Assembly: GCF_001315015.1 (NCBI RefSeq)
Contig: NZ_CP012914.1
Location: 1,918,501 to 1,982,500 of the forward strand
Length of the DNA: 64,000 nt
Direction of reading: 5' to 3'
Origin: Azospirillum brasilense
GTDB lineage: Bacteria; Pseudomonadota; Alphaproteobacteria; Azospirillales; Azospirillaceae
This document shows, one piece after another, positions 1-15,037 of the stretch (positions within the stretch are counted from its first letter, which is position 1; the number at the start of each line of letters is the position of its first letter). A program made the translations under genes and the position numbers. The notes under the pieces were generated by a model. It was given only the letters and a program-made list of their open reading frames with translations. It was not told where the DNA came from and ran no database searches.

Positions 1-994
1 CCCGCGCCGCCTCCGCCTTGGCCGCCTCCGCCTTGGCTTGGGCCATCTGCTCCAGCCGGGTGCGGTAACCGGTCACGGCGGCGGCGACCTCCGCCATCAT
101 GGCCTCCAGGGAGCGGGCCGCATCCACCGCCTGCATCAGGTCGCGGGCGAGCGCGCGGACGCGCTCCAGCTCCTCCGCCGCGACAGCACCCGATTCGGCC
201 TGAAGGCGCAGCCGCTCGGCCATCATTTTCAAAGACTTGGCGACGGACTCCGCCGGCCCCGGTTCCCCCAGGTCGTCGAGGCGGCGCAGCAGGTCATCGA
301 GGAAAGCCGGGACGCGGGCCAGATGCTCCACCGCCATGCGCTCCGGCGGGCGGGCGGGCAGGCCGGTGGCGGCGAACTCGATCAGGAAGGCGACCTGGAC
401 GCTGATGCGCAGCAGCTTCTGCTCGTTGACGAAGTGGTTGGCCTCGGCCATGAGCTGGCGGGCGTTGATGTGCGCCCAGCGGTTGGTGGCCTTCAGCCGC
501 AGCGTGTTCGGCGCGTCGAGCAGCGGCACCTGGGCGCCCTCGCGCGGCGACTTGCGCCGGTCGGGGCCAGTGTAGTCGGCGGTCACCACGAACTTCTTGC
601 GCGATTCGATCAGGGCGGCCAACCGCTCCTGCACCTGCTTGGGCGAGACCGGCTTCACCAGCAGATCGTCGGCCCCGGCGTTGGTGACGCGCATGACCAG
701 AAGCGGCGTCGGCTGCCACGTCGTGGCGACGATGCAGGCGTAGGGGTTGCGGGTGTCCGGCTCGTTGCGCAGGCGGCGGATGAGGCGCAGCGCCTCCGCC
801 TCCTCCCCGTCGATGTCCAACAGGATCAGGTCGGGGGTGGCGGCGGTCGCCATGTCCGCCGCGTCCCGGACCGAGCCGTAGGTCTCCGCCCGCTTCATCC
901 CCAGCCGCGCCAGCACCTCGCGCAGGACGCGCTGGGTGTTGGACTGCGTGTCGATGATGGCGGCATCAACCAGGGAATAGTCGTAATCGGGCAT
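1..994 (-). CDS. Response regulator receiver protein (partial, runs off window start)
   Basis: The reading frame starts at ATG 994 and is open to the window edge (331 codons visible, no stop). The N-terminal ~120 residues form a receiver domain: acidic Asp15, phosphoacceptor Asp60 in LLDID and the conserved Lys in LLVKPVSP. The remaining part is helical, with Ala/Glu/Arg-rich segments reading like a coiled coil toward the cut end (EQMAQAKAEAAKAEAAR). No DNA-binding domain is visible before the edge. It lies 87 nt downstream of glgX on the same strand, so it could be read through from the glycogen operon, but nothing in the sequence ties it functionally. The output function is unknown. Confidence 0.85.
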   Translation of the reverse strand, partial: MPDYDYSLVDAAIIDTQSNTQRVLREVLARLGMKRAETYGSVRDAADMATAATPDLILLDIDGEEAEALRLIRRLRNEPDTRNPYACIVATTWQPTPLLVMRVTNAGADDLLVKPVSPKQVQERLAALIESRKKFVVTADYTGPDRRKSPREGAQVPLLDAPNTLRLKATNRWAHINARQLMAEANHFVNEQKLLRISVQVAFLIEFAATGLPARPPERMAVEHLARVPAFLDDLLRRLDDLGEPGPAESVAKSLKMMAERLRLQAESGAVAAEELERVRALARDLMQAVDAARSLEAMMAEVAAAVTGYRTRLEQMAQAKAEAAKAEAAR

Positions 995-1081
995 GCGTCG
1001 ATTCCGCGGAAACCGGAGGTGGAAGGGCCACCCCAGGCCAGGACGTTAGCACAGGCGGAAAATACCGCCTATTGACCCGCA

Positions 1082-3232
1082 TCAACGACCGGGCGAATCA
1101 ACCTGTACGAACACCAGCGCGGTCCGCCCGTCCACCGGCATCGTCCGCCCGGCGAGCTGCATCCGCCCGTCACCGGCCCCATCCGCCACGCGGGTGTCGA
1201 GCACACTCCGCCAGCCGCGCGCGTCGGGCACCTCCGGCAGGGTGACGTTGACCGTGTCGGTGTGGGCGTTCAGCACGATCAGCAGCACCCCGTCGTCCTG
1301 CGGCGCGCCGTCCACCCCGGTGTAGGTTCCGGCATGGCCGTTCAGCAGCAGCATGATGCAGCGCGCGTGCCCGTTGCGCCAATCCTCCGCCGATTTCTCG
1401 GCCCCTTGCGGCGTGTACCAGACGATGTCCTTCAATCCGTTCGGCGAGGTCCGGCGGCCGTGCAGGAACACCGGACGGCGCAGCACCGGATGGGCTTTGC
1501 GAAGGGCGATCAACCGCTTGACGAAGGCCAGCATCGGCCCGCCCTCGCCCTTCAGCCGCGCCCAGTCGAGCCAGGAGGTCTCGTTGTCCTGGCAATAGGC
1601 GTTGTTGTTGCCTTTCTGGCTGTGGCCGATCTCGTCGCCGGCCAGCATCATCGGCGTGCCCTGCGACAGGAACAGGGTGGCCAGCAGGTTGCGCTTCTGC
1701 TTGGCGCGGGCCTCGCGGATCGCCGGGTCGTCGGTCTCGCCCTCCACCCCGTGGTTCCAGGAATGGTTGGCGGAATGGCCGTCGCGGTTGTCCTCGCCGT
1801 TGGCCCAGTTATGCTTGTCGTTGTAGGAGACGAGGTCGTGCAGGGTGAAGCCGTCGTGCGCCGTGACGAAGTTCACCGACGACCAGGGCCGGCGCCCGCG
1901 CTTCTCGAACAGGTCCGACGAGCCGGCGATGCGCCCCGCCAGTTCCGGCAGCATGCCGTCGTCGCCCCGCCAATAGCGGCGCACGGTGTCGCGGTAGCGG
2001 TCGTTCCACTCCGCCCAGCCCGGCGGGAAGTTGCCGACCTGATAGCCGCCGGGACCAACGTCCCACGGCTCGGCGATCAGCTTGACGTCGGCCAGCGCCG
2101 GGTCCTGCCGCACGGCGTCGAGGAAGCCCGAACCGGGGTCGAAGCCATAGGGCTCCCGCGCCAGGACGGTGGCGAGGTCGAAGCGGAAGCCATCGACGTG
2201 CATCTCCGTCACCCAGTAGCGCAAGGAGTCCATGACCATCTGGAGGACGCGCGGGTGGCTGAGATTCAGGGTGTTTCCGGTGCCGGTGTCGTTGATGTAG
2301 AAGCGCGGGTTGTCGGGCAGCAGCCGGTAGTAGCTGAGGTTGTCGATGCCCTTGAAGGACAAGGTCGGGCCGAGATGGTTGCCCTCGCCCGTGTGGTTGT
2401 AGACCACGTCGAGGATGACCTCTATCCCCGCCTCGTGCAGGCGGGCGACCATGGTCTTGAACTCCGACAGCACGCCGGTGGTCATGTAGCGCGGCTCGGG
2501 CGCGAAGAAGCCGACGCTGTTGTAGCCCCAGTAGTTGCGCAAGCCCTGCCCAACCAGATGCCGGTCGTCGGCGAAGGACTGCACCGGCAGGAACTCCACC
2601 GAGGTGATGCCCAGCGCCTTCAGATAGTCGATCACAGCGTGGGTCGACATGCCGGCGAAGGTGCCGCGCAGCGGGGCCGGCACCTCCGGATGGCGCATGG
2701 TGAAGCCGCCGATATGAGTCTCGTAGATGACCGTGTCCGACCAAGGCACCGCCGGGTGCCGGTCGTGGCCCCAGGTGAAGGCGCGGTCGACCACCCGGCA
2801 CTTCGGCATGCCGCGCGCGTTGTCGCGCCGGTCGAAGGACAGATCCTCGCGCGTCGAGCCGACGCGGTAGCCGTAATGGGCGTCCGACCAGCGGAACGGC
2901 CCGAACAGCGCCTTGGCGTAGGGGTCGAGCAGCAGCTTGTTCGGGTTGAAGCGGTGCCCCGCCAGCGGCTCGTAGGGGCCGTGGACCCGGTAGCCGTAGA
3001 GCAGGCCGGGCCGGGCCTCCGGCAGATAGCCGTGCCAGACCTCGTCGGTGTGCTCCGGCAGGACGACCCGCTCGACCTCGCGCTGGCCGGTCTGGTCGAA
3101 CAGGCACAGCTCGACCTTCTCGGCGTGCGCGGAGAACAGGGCGAAGTTGACCCCGAACCCGTCCCAGTTCGCCCCCAGCGGATAGGACTTGCCGGGCCAG
3201 ACGGCGGTGCGCGTGGCGGTGGAGATGGACAT
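1082..3232 (-). CDS. glgX: Glycogen debranching enzyme GlgX
   Basis: 716-residue isoamylase-type GH13 enzyme that hydrolyses alpha-1,6 branches left on phosphorylase-trimmed glycogen. An N-terminal CBM48-like region opens with YPLGANWDGFGVNFALFS. It is followed by the GH13 barrel with VYNHTGEG, the nucleophile Asp (VDGFRFDLA, residue 352), the acid Glu in LIAEPWD and the third acid in FVTAHDGFTL. Length fits the family (about 650-720). It follows glgB by 177 nt on the same strand and is the third enzyme of the treS/mak-glgB-glgX set. The ATG at 3232 has only a weak upstream purine stretch. Confidence 0.96.
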   Translation of the reverse strand: MSISTATRTAVWPGKSYPLGANWDGFGVNFALFSAHAEKVELCLFDQTGQREVERVVLPEHTDEVWHGYLPEARPGLLYGYRVHGPYEPLAGHRFNPNKLLLDPYAKALFGPFRWSDAHYGYRVGSTREDLSFDRRDNARGMPKCRVVDRAFTWGHDRHPAVPWSDTVIYETHIGGFTMRHPEVPAPLRGTFAGMSTHAVIDYLKALGITSVEFLPVQSFADDRHLVGQGLRNYWGYNSVGFFAPEPRYMTTGVLSEFKTMVARLHEAGIEVILDVVYNHTGEGNHLGPTLSFKGIDNLSYYRLLPDNPRFYINDTGTGNTLNLSHPRVLQMVMDSLRYWVTEMHVDGFRFDLATVLAREPYGFDPGSGFLDAVRQDPALADVKLIAEPWDVGPGGYQVGNFPPGWAEWNDRYRDTVRRYWRGDDGMLPELAGRIAGSSDLFEKRGRRPWSSVNFVTAHDGFTLHDLVSYNDKHNWANGEDNRDGHSANHSWNHGVEGETDDPAIREARAKQKRNLLATLFLSQGTPMMLAGDEIGHSQKGNNNAYCQDNETSWLDWARLKGEGGPMLAFVKRLIALRKAHPVLRRPVFLHGRRTSPNGLKDIVWYTPQGAEKSAEDWRNGHARCIMLLLNGHAGTYTGVDGAPQDDGVLLIVLNAHTDTVNVTLPEVPDARGWRSVLDTRVADGAGDGRMQLAGRTMPVDGRTALVFVQVDSPGR

Positions 3233-3409
3233 CAGGGCATACTCACCACGGGCACGGACATCGGGCGGAACCGCAAGCGGCTTGCGCCGGGCGCGGCAGG
3301 CGACCTAGCCGAAGCGGATAGCCACCTGCTGCAATAAAGGAGCGACGCGCCGGTCGCGTCAAGTGCGGAACGCCGCTCGCCCCTCCTCCCATTGGTCGAA
3401 GCGCGCCCC

Positions 3410-5674
<2,265 letters not shown>

Positions 5675-5781
5675 CGGCTGACTTTCCCCTTACCCTTGCT
5701 CGTTCTTGGGGTGTGAACATAGCGCCGGGGCGTTTGTCACACCACGCCCGCGGCGTCCTATGTCCCGCATCGGGTTTCGCC

Positions 5782-9105
<3,324 letters not shown>

Positions 9106-9284
9106 ACCGCCCCGTCGCTCCGCTGGTCTGGTGGAGCGGGGTCGCCGCACGGGCGGGGAATCCCGCGCCCATCCGGCAGCCGCGCCACATCATAAACCAG
9201 TTAGAGTTGGGTCCGTTCCACGGCAAAGGCAACGTTGGACGCGAAACCTGCGATGGCGGACCACCATCGGAGGCGGTGCCGGAC

Positions 9285-9719
9285 TCAGGCGGAGGCCCGC
9301 TTCCGCTTGATGTTTGGGGTGAGGCTGCGGTAGACGCCCTGATCCTCTTCGATGAAATGGACGATCAGGCGGTGCTCGACCCAGTTGGTCAGTTCGTTGG
9401 GCGTGCAGAAGACGACGCCGTACGGCCCCTCGAACCGCAGGGCCAGCAGTTCCTCGGTGATCTGCCGGTGTAACCGCTTGTGCTTCTCGACGACGGCGCT
9501 CTTGGCGTCGATCCAGAACTGTTCCTCGTCGGAGAAATGCTCCTCCGTGTACTTCACCAGGGCGGCGAAGGCGTTCTGGATGATCTTGTAGCCCTGCCCC
9601 GCCGCGACCGCCATGTGCAACAGCCCGGCCAGTTCCAGAAGGGTCCGGTGCTGCTCGTCGATGGACTCGTTTCCAACCGTGTATTCGGACTTCCACGGGA
9701 AGCGGGCGGATGGCTGCAT
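9285..9719 (-). CDS. Bacteriohemerythrin-type protein
   Basis: 144-residue single-domain hemerythrin. The iron-ligand pattern is visible: His in SIDEQHR, H and E in EEHFSDEEQFW, HxxxH in EKHKRLH, and H...D in HRLIVHFIEED. Such proteins bind O2 at a di-iron site, for storage, delivery or sensing in the cytoplasm. The frame is open further upstream (to 9854) but the extension has no family similarity, so ATG 9719 (MQPSARFPW) is chosen although its ribosome site is weak. Monocistronic; the upstream neighbour is an acetyltransferase on the same strand. Confidence 0.9.
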   Translation of the reverse strand: MQPSARFPWKSEYTVGNESIDEQHRTLLELAGLLHMAVAAGQGYKIIQNAFAALVKYTEEHFSDEEQFWIDAKSAVVEKHKRLHRQITEELLALRFEGPYGVVFCTPNELTNWVEHRLIVHFIEEDQGVYRSLTPNIKRKRASA

Positions 9720-9874
9720 GGGGGGCCTGCCGGCGAACGGCTGTGCTGAAGGTGTGAGGACGCCGCAAGATAGCACCCCGAACCGCCCGCCGGGGTCGGA
9801 CAACTTGCCGCAAATCGAGTCTCCGCCCGGCGCGATGAATACAATTTTCGGCAAATTATCACGAAGGCGTCGGA

Positions 9875-10414
9875 TCAGCCTTTCACCGGCTTCGCCATGT
9901 AAGTCATGCCGCCGCCGTAGGAGGCGAGCTTGGCCGCCAGCCCAGCCCCGCCATCATGGGGCAGGAATCCTTGCGCGTCCCAGAAGGCCCGCGCGCCGGG
10001 GGTGGAGGTCAGGGCCAGCCAGCGAAACCCCTGCCGCGCCGCCAGCGCGTTCATGCGCTCCAGCGCCGCCACGCCCAACCCCAGCCCCCGTGCCGCGGGC
10101 AGCAGGGCGACGTCGTGCAGATAGAGGCAGTCCGGCATCTCCGGCAACGCGCCGAGCGGCGAATCGAGGGGCGGCGGAACGCCCAGCCGGCCCGGATGCA
10201 TGACGATGTAGCCGATGCAGGATCCGTCCGCTTCCGCCCCGGCGGTTTCCGCCCTAAAAACGTCCGCCATGGCGCAGCCGTCCGGGTAGAGGGCCAAACG
10301 CTCGGCAAAGACGGCGCGATCCTCCGGGTAATCGGGGTGCACGACCTCGGCGATGGACATCACACGGTCCAGGTCAGCCGCTTCCATGGCGCGCCAAGCC
10401 GCGTTCATCCGCAT
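9875..10414 (-). CDS. GNAT-family N-acetyltransferase
   Basis: 179 residues with the GNAT fold: DLYLHDVALLPAARGLGLGVAAL is the beta4/motif A acetyl-CoA pyrophosphate loop region (R/Q-x-x-G-x-G/A variant ARGLGLG), and ARAFWDAQGF is the typical motif B. The substrate cannot be told. ATG 10414 is chosen because GGAGG lies 8 nt upstream; the frame is open to 10456. Divergently transcribed from cysQ across about 90 nt. Confidence 0.85.
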   Translation of the reverse strand: MRMNAAWRAMEAADLDRVMSIAEVVHPDYPEDRAVFAERLALYPDGCAMADVFRAETAGAEADGSCIGYIVMHPGRLGVPPPLDSPLGALPEMPDCLYLHDVALLPAARGLGLGVAALERMNALAARQGFRWLALTSTPGARAFWDAQGFLPHDGGAGLAAKLASYGGGMTYMAKPVKG

Positions 10415-10507
10415 TCTCCCATCCTCCCCGCCCTTTCCAGCCTTCCAGCCCACCATCCGGGCGCGCTATGGTGACCGTTCGCACACCAGCCGACCGGAGG
10501 ACCACCC

Positions 10508-11281
10508 ATGACCGACACCGCCGCGGCGAGCCTGCTGCCCAAGGTGCGGACCATCGCCCACGAAGCGGGTCAGGTGATCCTGCGCTTCTACAACGACGGC
10601 ATCGACGCCGCCACAAAGGTCGACGGCAGTCCGGTCACCCAGGCCGATCTAGCCGCCGAGCATGTCATCACCCCGGCCCTTCACCACATCGCCCCCGGCA
10701 TTCCGGTTGTCGCGGAGGAGGCCGTGGCCGCCGGGCACCGGCCGGACATCTCCGGCGGACGTTTCTGGCTGGTCGATCCGCTGGACGGAACCAAGGAATT
10801 CATCAGCCGCAACGGCGAGTTCACCGTCAACATCGCCCTGATCGACGGCGGGCGCCCGGTCCTGGGTGTCGTCTACGCGCCGGCCACGGGTGACCTCTAC
10901 GCCGCCTGCGGGGCGGGCACAGCGGTTCATTGGGTGGAGGGCCGCCACGACTACCCGATCCAGGTCCGCAAGCCGCCGCCCGACGGCCTGACCGTGGTCG
11001 CCAGCCGTTCCCATGGCAGCGGCAGCGAACTGGACGGCTTCCTCGCCGGCTACACGGTGAAAAACCGGGTGACCTGCGGCAGCTCCCTGAAATTCTGCAC
11101 GGTGGCGTCGGGCAAGGCCGACCTCTACCCCCGCTTCGGCCCGACCAGCGAGTGGGACACCGCCGCCGGCCACGCCATCCTCGCCGCCGCCGGCGGGCGG
11201 GTGGAGCAGCCCGACGGCTCGCCCTTCCTCTACGGCAAGGCCGACATCGTGAATCCCCATTTCGTTGCGTATGGATGGTGA
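10508..11281 (+). CDS. cysQ: 3'(2'),5'-bisphosphate nucleotidase CysQ
   Basis: 257-residue member of the inositol monophosphatase superfamily. It shows the metal sites VAEEAV, the signature LVDPLDGTKEFISRNGEFTVNIAL and the C-terminal EWDTAAGHAIL. CysQ removes the 3'-phosphate from PAP/PAPS, which recycles the by-product of sulfate assimilation. GGAGGACCACCC precedes the ATG. Its stop overlaps the next gene's start by 7 nt, which implies translational coupling to the DUF455 protein. Confidence 0.93.
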   Translation: MTDTAAASLLPKVRTIAHEAGQVILRFYNDGIDAATKVDGSPVTQADLAAEHVITPALHHIAPGIPVVAEEAVAAGHRPDISGGRFWLVDPLDGTKEFISRNGEFTVNIALIDGGRPVLGVVYAPATGDLYAACGAGTAVHWVEGRHDYPIQVRKPPPDGLTVVASRSHGSGSELDGFLAGYTVKNRVTCGSSLKFCTVASGKADLYPRFGPTSEWDTAAGHAILAAAGGRVEQPDGSPFLYGKADIVNPHFVAYGW

Positions 11282-12072
11282 CGACGCTGTGTGACGCGGC
11301 CGTCGCGGTGCTGACCACCGCGGCGCCGCTGGAGAAGGTGCGCCTGACGCGGGAGTACGCTGCGGCGTGGCGCGATGGACGCATCGCCGGGTTCGGCAAC
11401 CTGCTCCCGCCGGAGCGCCCCGCCCGCCCGGAGCGCCCGCCGCTGATGCTGCCCCGCGACATGCCCAAGCGCGGGCGCGGCGGCAGCGCGCAGAACCGCC
11501 TCGCCCTGCTGCACGCGCTGGCCCACATCGAGCTGAACGCCATCGACCTCGCCTGGGACATCGTGTGCCGCTTCGTCGGCGAGGGGATGCCCAAGGGCTT
11601 CACCGACGACTGGGTGCAGGTCGCCGACGACGAGGCCCGGCATTTCCAGATGCTGGAGGAGCGGTTGAACCAGCTCGGTTCCGGCTACGGTGAGTTGCCG
11701 GCCCATGACGGGCTGTGGCAGGCGGCGACCACCACCGCCCACGACCTCGCCGCCCGGCTGGCCGTGGTGCCGATGGTGCTGGAGGCGCGCGGGCTCGACG
11801 TGACCCCGGAAACCGTCCGCCGCCTGCGCGAGTTCGGTGACGCCGAGAGCGCCACCCTGCTCCAGGTCATCCATGACGAGGAGATCACCCACGTCGCCGC
11901 CGGACGCCGCTGGTTCGGCCATCTCTGCGCCAAGCGTGGCGTGGACCCGGTGGAGACGTGGCAGGATCTGGTGAAGCGGTATTTCCGCGGCGGCCTGAAG
12001 AAGCCCTTCAACGTGACCAGCCGCCAAGCCGCCGACTTCGGCCCGGAATTCTACGAGCCAATCGCGGAGTGA
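11275..12072 (+). CDS. DUF455-family ferritin-like protein
   Basis: 265 residues, four-helix ferritin-like DUF455 family. Candidate di-metal carboxylate/His ligands are visible in HIELNAIDLAWD, ADDEARHFQML and HDEEITHVAAG. The C-terminus keeps the family's KPFNVTSRQAADF. The function of the family is not firmly established. Start ATG 11275 sits inside the cysQ end (7-nt overlap); the frame is open upstream but that part is the shadow of cysQ. Confidence 0.9.
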   Translation: MVTTLCDAAVAVLTTAAPLEKVRLTREYAAAWRDGRIAGFGNLLPPERPARPERPPLMLPRDMPKRGRGGSAQNRLALLHALAHIELNAIDLAWDIVCRFVGEGMPKGFTDDWVQVADDEARHFQMLEERLNQLGSGYGELPAHDGLWQAATTTAHDLAARLAVVPMVLEARGLDVTPETVRRLREFGDAESATLLQVIHDEEITHVAAGRRWFGHLCAKRGVDPVETWQDLVKRYFRGGLKKPFNVTSRQAADFGPEFYEPIAE

Positions 12073-12097
12073 GGGGGACTTTCACCTCCACGCCTGT

Positions 12098-12300
12098 TCC
12101 TTCTCCCCCCTGGGGAGAAGGTTAGGATGAGGGGGCGCCACAGGCGACCTGCTTACCAATCGGTTTCCTGATCCGCCCTGACGGAGCGCCCCCTCACCGG
12201 CTCTCAGCGGATGCCAGAGGCATCCGCCTGCCGCCGTCAGCGTTGGCCTCTGGCCAACGCGAGAGGCCCTTCGGGCCACCCTCTCCCCAGAGGGGCGAGG
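12098..12300. repeat. Composite palindromic intergenic repeat (variant form)
   Basis: Fills the 239-nt gap between convergent DUF455 and DUF6285 genes. 12109-12120 can fold as a GGGGAGAAG-type hairpin followed by GTTAGGATGAGGGGG. 12199-12275 carries two perfect stems, GCGGATGCC/GGCATCCGC and GCGTTGGCC/GGCCAACGC, separated by a CTGCCGCCGTCAG spacer and framed by CTCTC...GAGAG. The framed core resembles the reverse orientation of the core inside the repeat at 35713-35808. It may act as a bidirectional terminator. Confidence 0.7.
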
Positions 12301-12311
12301 TTTATTATTCC

Positions 12312-12701
12312 CTACCCCCGCAACAGCTTCGGGTTGGCGATGCACAGCCGGGCCTGGACGATCTCCTCCAGGCACTCCATCAACACGTCCTGGCCGTCGT
12401 GGTCGAAGTCGCCCGCGGCGATCTCGATGCACAGCCGGTGCTGAAGGGCCTCCACCCGCCGGCGCAGGTCGGCGCCGGACAGGCTGTCGTCGGCGTCCTC
12501 GCCGTAGAGCAGGGCCAGCGCCGCCAGCATGGCGTGACCGGCCTCGTCCGCGCCGGCCAGTTCGCGTTGCACGATGCCGAGCGCGTTGGCGATCATCAGC
12601 GCCGTGTAGCGCTGGGCCGGCGGGATGTGGGGAAGCAGGTCGGTCCGGAAGGTGTCCGCGACGATGCTCAGCAGTTCCTGGGCGTCGGGGCTGGTGCGCA
12701 T
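12312..12701 (-). CDS. DUF6285 domain-containing protein
   Basis: 129 residues, helical. It matches the small protein (DUF6285) that typically accompanies APH-like phosphotransferase and acyl-CoA dehydrogenase genes in proteobacteria; family assigned from sequence feel (RYTALMIANALGIVQRELAG) plus context. Its ATG shares one base with the TGA of the upstream phosphotransferase, so it is translationally coupled. Biochemical role unknown; probably an accessory subunit of the kinase or dehydrogenase. Confidence 0.8.
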   Translation of the reverse strand: MRTSPDAQELLSIVADTFRTDLLPHIPPAQRYTALMIANALGIVQRELAGADEAGHAMLAALALLYGEDADDSLSGADLRRRVEALQHRLCIEIAAGDFDHDGQDVLMECLEEIVQARLCIANPKLLRG

Positions 12702-13804
12702 CAGGCGACCCTCTCTTCGTCAGCATCACCCGACGTCTCGACACCCACCGCCGCCGGGGAAGAGGCCGTCAGCCCCAGCCCATGGATGTGGCGCAACAAA
12801 TCCAACTCGATCTCCGGCAGCATCCGCCCGGTCAAAGCCAGCTCCAGCGACGGCTCCTCCCCTGACGTGTGGCGGCGCCCCTGGAGGACGGCGATGGCGG
12901 CCCAACGCATGTAGGCGGCGGTTTCCCAATAGGCGACCGCCTGCGGGTCCACCCGGCGGCCGGAGGTCTCCTCGTAACCGGCGTAGAAGTCCTCCCGCCC
13001 GGCCAAGCCGCCGGCCTCGCGGTCGTGGCGCCCGAACCGCCAGGAGCGGGCGCAGAACCAGCCGAGATCCTCCATGGGATCGCTGAATCCCGCGAACTCC
13101 CAGTCCAGGATGGCGGTCAGCCCGCCGTCCTTCACCAGATAGTTCCCAGTGCGGTAGTCGCGATGGCACAGCACCAGATCGCCCGGCGGCGGCGCGTGGA
13201 TCTCCAGCCAGCGCAGCCCCCAGGCCAGAACGGCGTCGCGCAAGGCCAGATCGCCCAGCCAGTCGCGGTAGGCGTGGACGCAGTCGAGCGCCGGCGATGC
13301 GGCCGGCACCGGCAGATCCTCCAGCCCCGGCGTGTCCGGCCCGGCCTTGTGGAGGCGGCCGAGTTGCCGGCCAAGCTCGCGGGCGAGTCCGCGCTGCGGC
13401 TGGTCGGCCTTCACCACCTTGTGCCCGGCGCCGATGCCCTCGGCGCGCCGCATGATGTAGAAGTCAGCGCCGAGAACCGCCGGGTCGCCGCAGGCGGCGA
13501 TGGGCTCCGGCGCCGCCACCCCGGCGCCGAAGGCGGCGCGCAGCACGGCGAACTCCTGCGCCTTGGAAATGCTGGCCTTCATGCCGGACGCCGCCGCGCC
13601 GCCGCCCGGTTGGGCGCGCAGCACGCAGGCGTGCCGCCCGGCCTGCGGCCCGCCGTCGATGTCCAGAGTCACCGCGAGGTTGAGCGAGATGGCTCCCCCG
13701 CCCAGGGTGCCTTCGTCGGCCACCGCCACGCGCGTCGCGCCGGTCGCCCCGGCCAGCCACGTTTCCAGCCGCGGCCGGCTTTCCCCGTCGATCAGTGCGC
13801 TCAT
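12701..13804 (-). CDS. Aminoglycoside-phosphotransferase-like kinase (ACAD10/11 kinase type)
   Basis: 367 residues, APH/choline-kinase fold: ATP-binding N-lobe, catalytic loop LVLCHRDYRTGNYL and metal-binding AILDWEFAGFSDPMEDLGW. In this context (next to an acyl-CoA dehydrogenase) it resembles the kinase part of ACAD10/11, which acts on 4-hydroxy fatty acyl substrates; that role is inferred, and antibiotic resistance is unlikely. ATG 13804 lies 4 nt after the dehydrogenase stop. The frame is open upstream but that part is non-homologous. Confidence 0.88.
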   Translation of the reverse strand: MSALIDGESRPRLETWLAGATGATRVAVADEGTLGGGAISLNLAVTLDIDGGPQAGRHACVLRAQPGGGAAASGMKASISKAQEFAVLRAAFGAGVAAPEPIAACGDPAVLGADFYIMRRAEGIGAGHKVVKADQPQRGLARELGRQLGRLHKAGPDTPGLEDLPVPAASPALDCVHAYRDWLGDLALRDAVLAWGLRWLEIHAPPPGDLVLCHRDYRTGNYLVKDGGLTAILDWEFAGFSDPMEDLGWFCARSWRFGRHDREAGGLAGREDFYAGYEETSGRRVDPQAVAYWETAAYMRWAAIAVLQGRRHTSGEEPSLELALTGRMLPEIELDLLRHIHGLGLTASSPAAVGVETSGDADEERVA

Positions 13805-13808
13805 CCCA

Positions 13809-15005
13809 TCACCCCCAGGCCCAGAAGCCGTCGCCCTCGTCCATGTAGAATCGCGCCAGGACCATCTTGTGGACCTCCGACGCCCCGTCCACCAACCGGG
13901 CCTGCCGGGCGTAGCGGTACATCCACTCCAGCGCCGTGTCCTTCGAATAGCCCCTGGCGCCGCAGAGCTGGATGGCCGTGTCCACCGCCCTGTGCAGCGT
14001 GTCGGCGACATGGACCTTGGCCATCGACACCTCCTTGCGGGCGAAGTCGCCGCGGTCGAGTTGCCACGCCGCCTTCATGACCAGCAGCCGCCCGATCTCG
14101 ATCTGCATGGCAACATCGCCCATCATCCACTGCACGCCCTCGTGCCCGGCGAGCGTGGTGCCGAAGCTCTCGCGCTCGCGCACATAGGCGGCGGCGATCT
14201 CCATGGCCCGCTTCGACAGGCCGGTCCAGCGCATGCAATGGGTCAGCCGCGCCGGGCCGAGGCGGATCTGCGTCGCCTTCAGCCCGTCGCCGATGTTCAT
14301 CAGGACGTTCTCGTCGGAAACCTCCAGCCCGTCGAAGCGCAGCTCGCAATGGCCGCCATGCTCCTCCGGCCCCATGATCGGGATGCGGCGGACGATCTCC
14401 CAGCCGGGCTGGTCCTTGTCGAACAGGAAGGCGGTCAGCCCCTTGCGCGCGTCGTCGGAGGTGCGGGCGATCAGGATGAAATGCTGAGCCTCGCCCGCCC
14501 CGGTGATGAACCATTTGTGGCCGGAGATCACCCAGCGGTCGCCCTTCCGCTCCGCCCGGGTCTTCATCATCGAGGGGTCGGAGCCGCCGCCGGGATGCGG
14601 CTCGGTCATCACGAAGGCGGAGCGCACCGTGCCGTCGACGATGGGCTGGAGCCAGCGCTCCTTCTGCGCCTCGGTCGCCACCTTGTTGAGAAGCTGCATG
14701 TTGCCGTCGTCGGGGGCCGCGCAGTTGAAGCAGACCGGCCCGAAGATCGACCGGTTCATCTCCTCGTAGGCGGCGGCCATGCCGACGATGCCCAGCCCCT
14801 GCCCGCCGCGATCCTTCGGCATCTGCGGCGCCCACAGCCCGGCGGCCTTCACCTCCCCGCGCAGGCGCTCCAGCAGGGCGGGCGCGATGTTCTCATGCGC
14901 GTCGTAGGAGGCCGGATCCGCTTCCAGCGGCAGGATCCGCTCCTCCACGAAGGCGCGCGCGCGGCGGCGGAATTCCTCGATCGGCGGGGGCAGGCTGAAA
15001 TCCAT
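13809..15005 (-). CDS. Acyl-CoA dehydrogenase
   Basis: 398-residue FAD-dependent acyl-CoA dehydrogenase: AFVMTEPHPGGGSDPSMMKT (FAD/substrate loop), WFITGAGEAQ, a central beta domain, and C-terminal helices with VQWMMGDVAMQIE and AIQLCGARGYSKD. Catalyses alpha-beta desaturation of an acyl-CoA, with electrons passing to ETF. ATG 15005 (MDFSLPPP) fits the family N-terminus; the longer frame upstream is the shadow of the SDR gene. Operon member, 32 nt after the SDR. Confidence 0.93.
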   Translation of the reverse strand: MDFSLPPPIEEFRRRARAFVEERILPLEADPASYDAHENIAPALLERLRGEVKAAGLWAPQMPKDRGGQGLGIVGMAAAYEEMNRSIFGPVCFNCAAPDDGNMQLLNKVATEAQKERWLQPIVDGTVRSAFVMTEPHPGGGSDPSMMKTRAERKGDRWVISGHKWFITGAGEAQHFILIARTSDDARKGLTAFLFDKDQPGWEIVRRIPIMGPEEHGGHCELRFDGLEVSDENVLMNIGDGLKATQIRLGPARLTHCMRWTGLSKRAMEIAAAYVRERESFGTTLAGHEGVQWMMGDVAMQIEIGRLLVMKAAWQLDRGDFARKEVSMAKVHVADTLHRAVDTAIQLCGARGYSKDTALEWMYRYARQARLVDGASEVHKMVLARFYMDEGDGFWAWG

Positions 15006-15037
15006 CGGTTCGGGTCCTCTCCGTCGTTTTTTCTTGA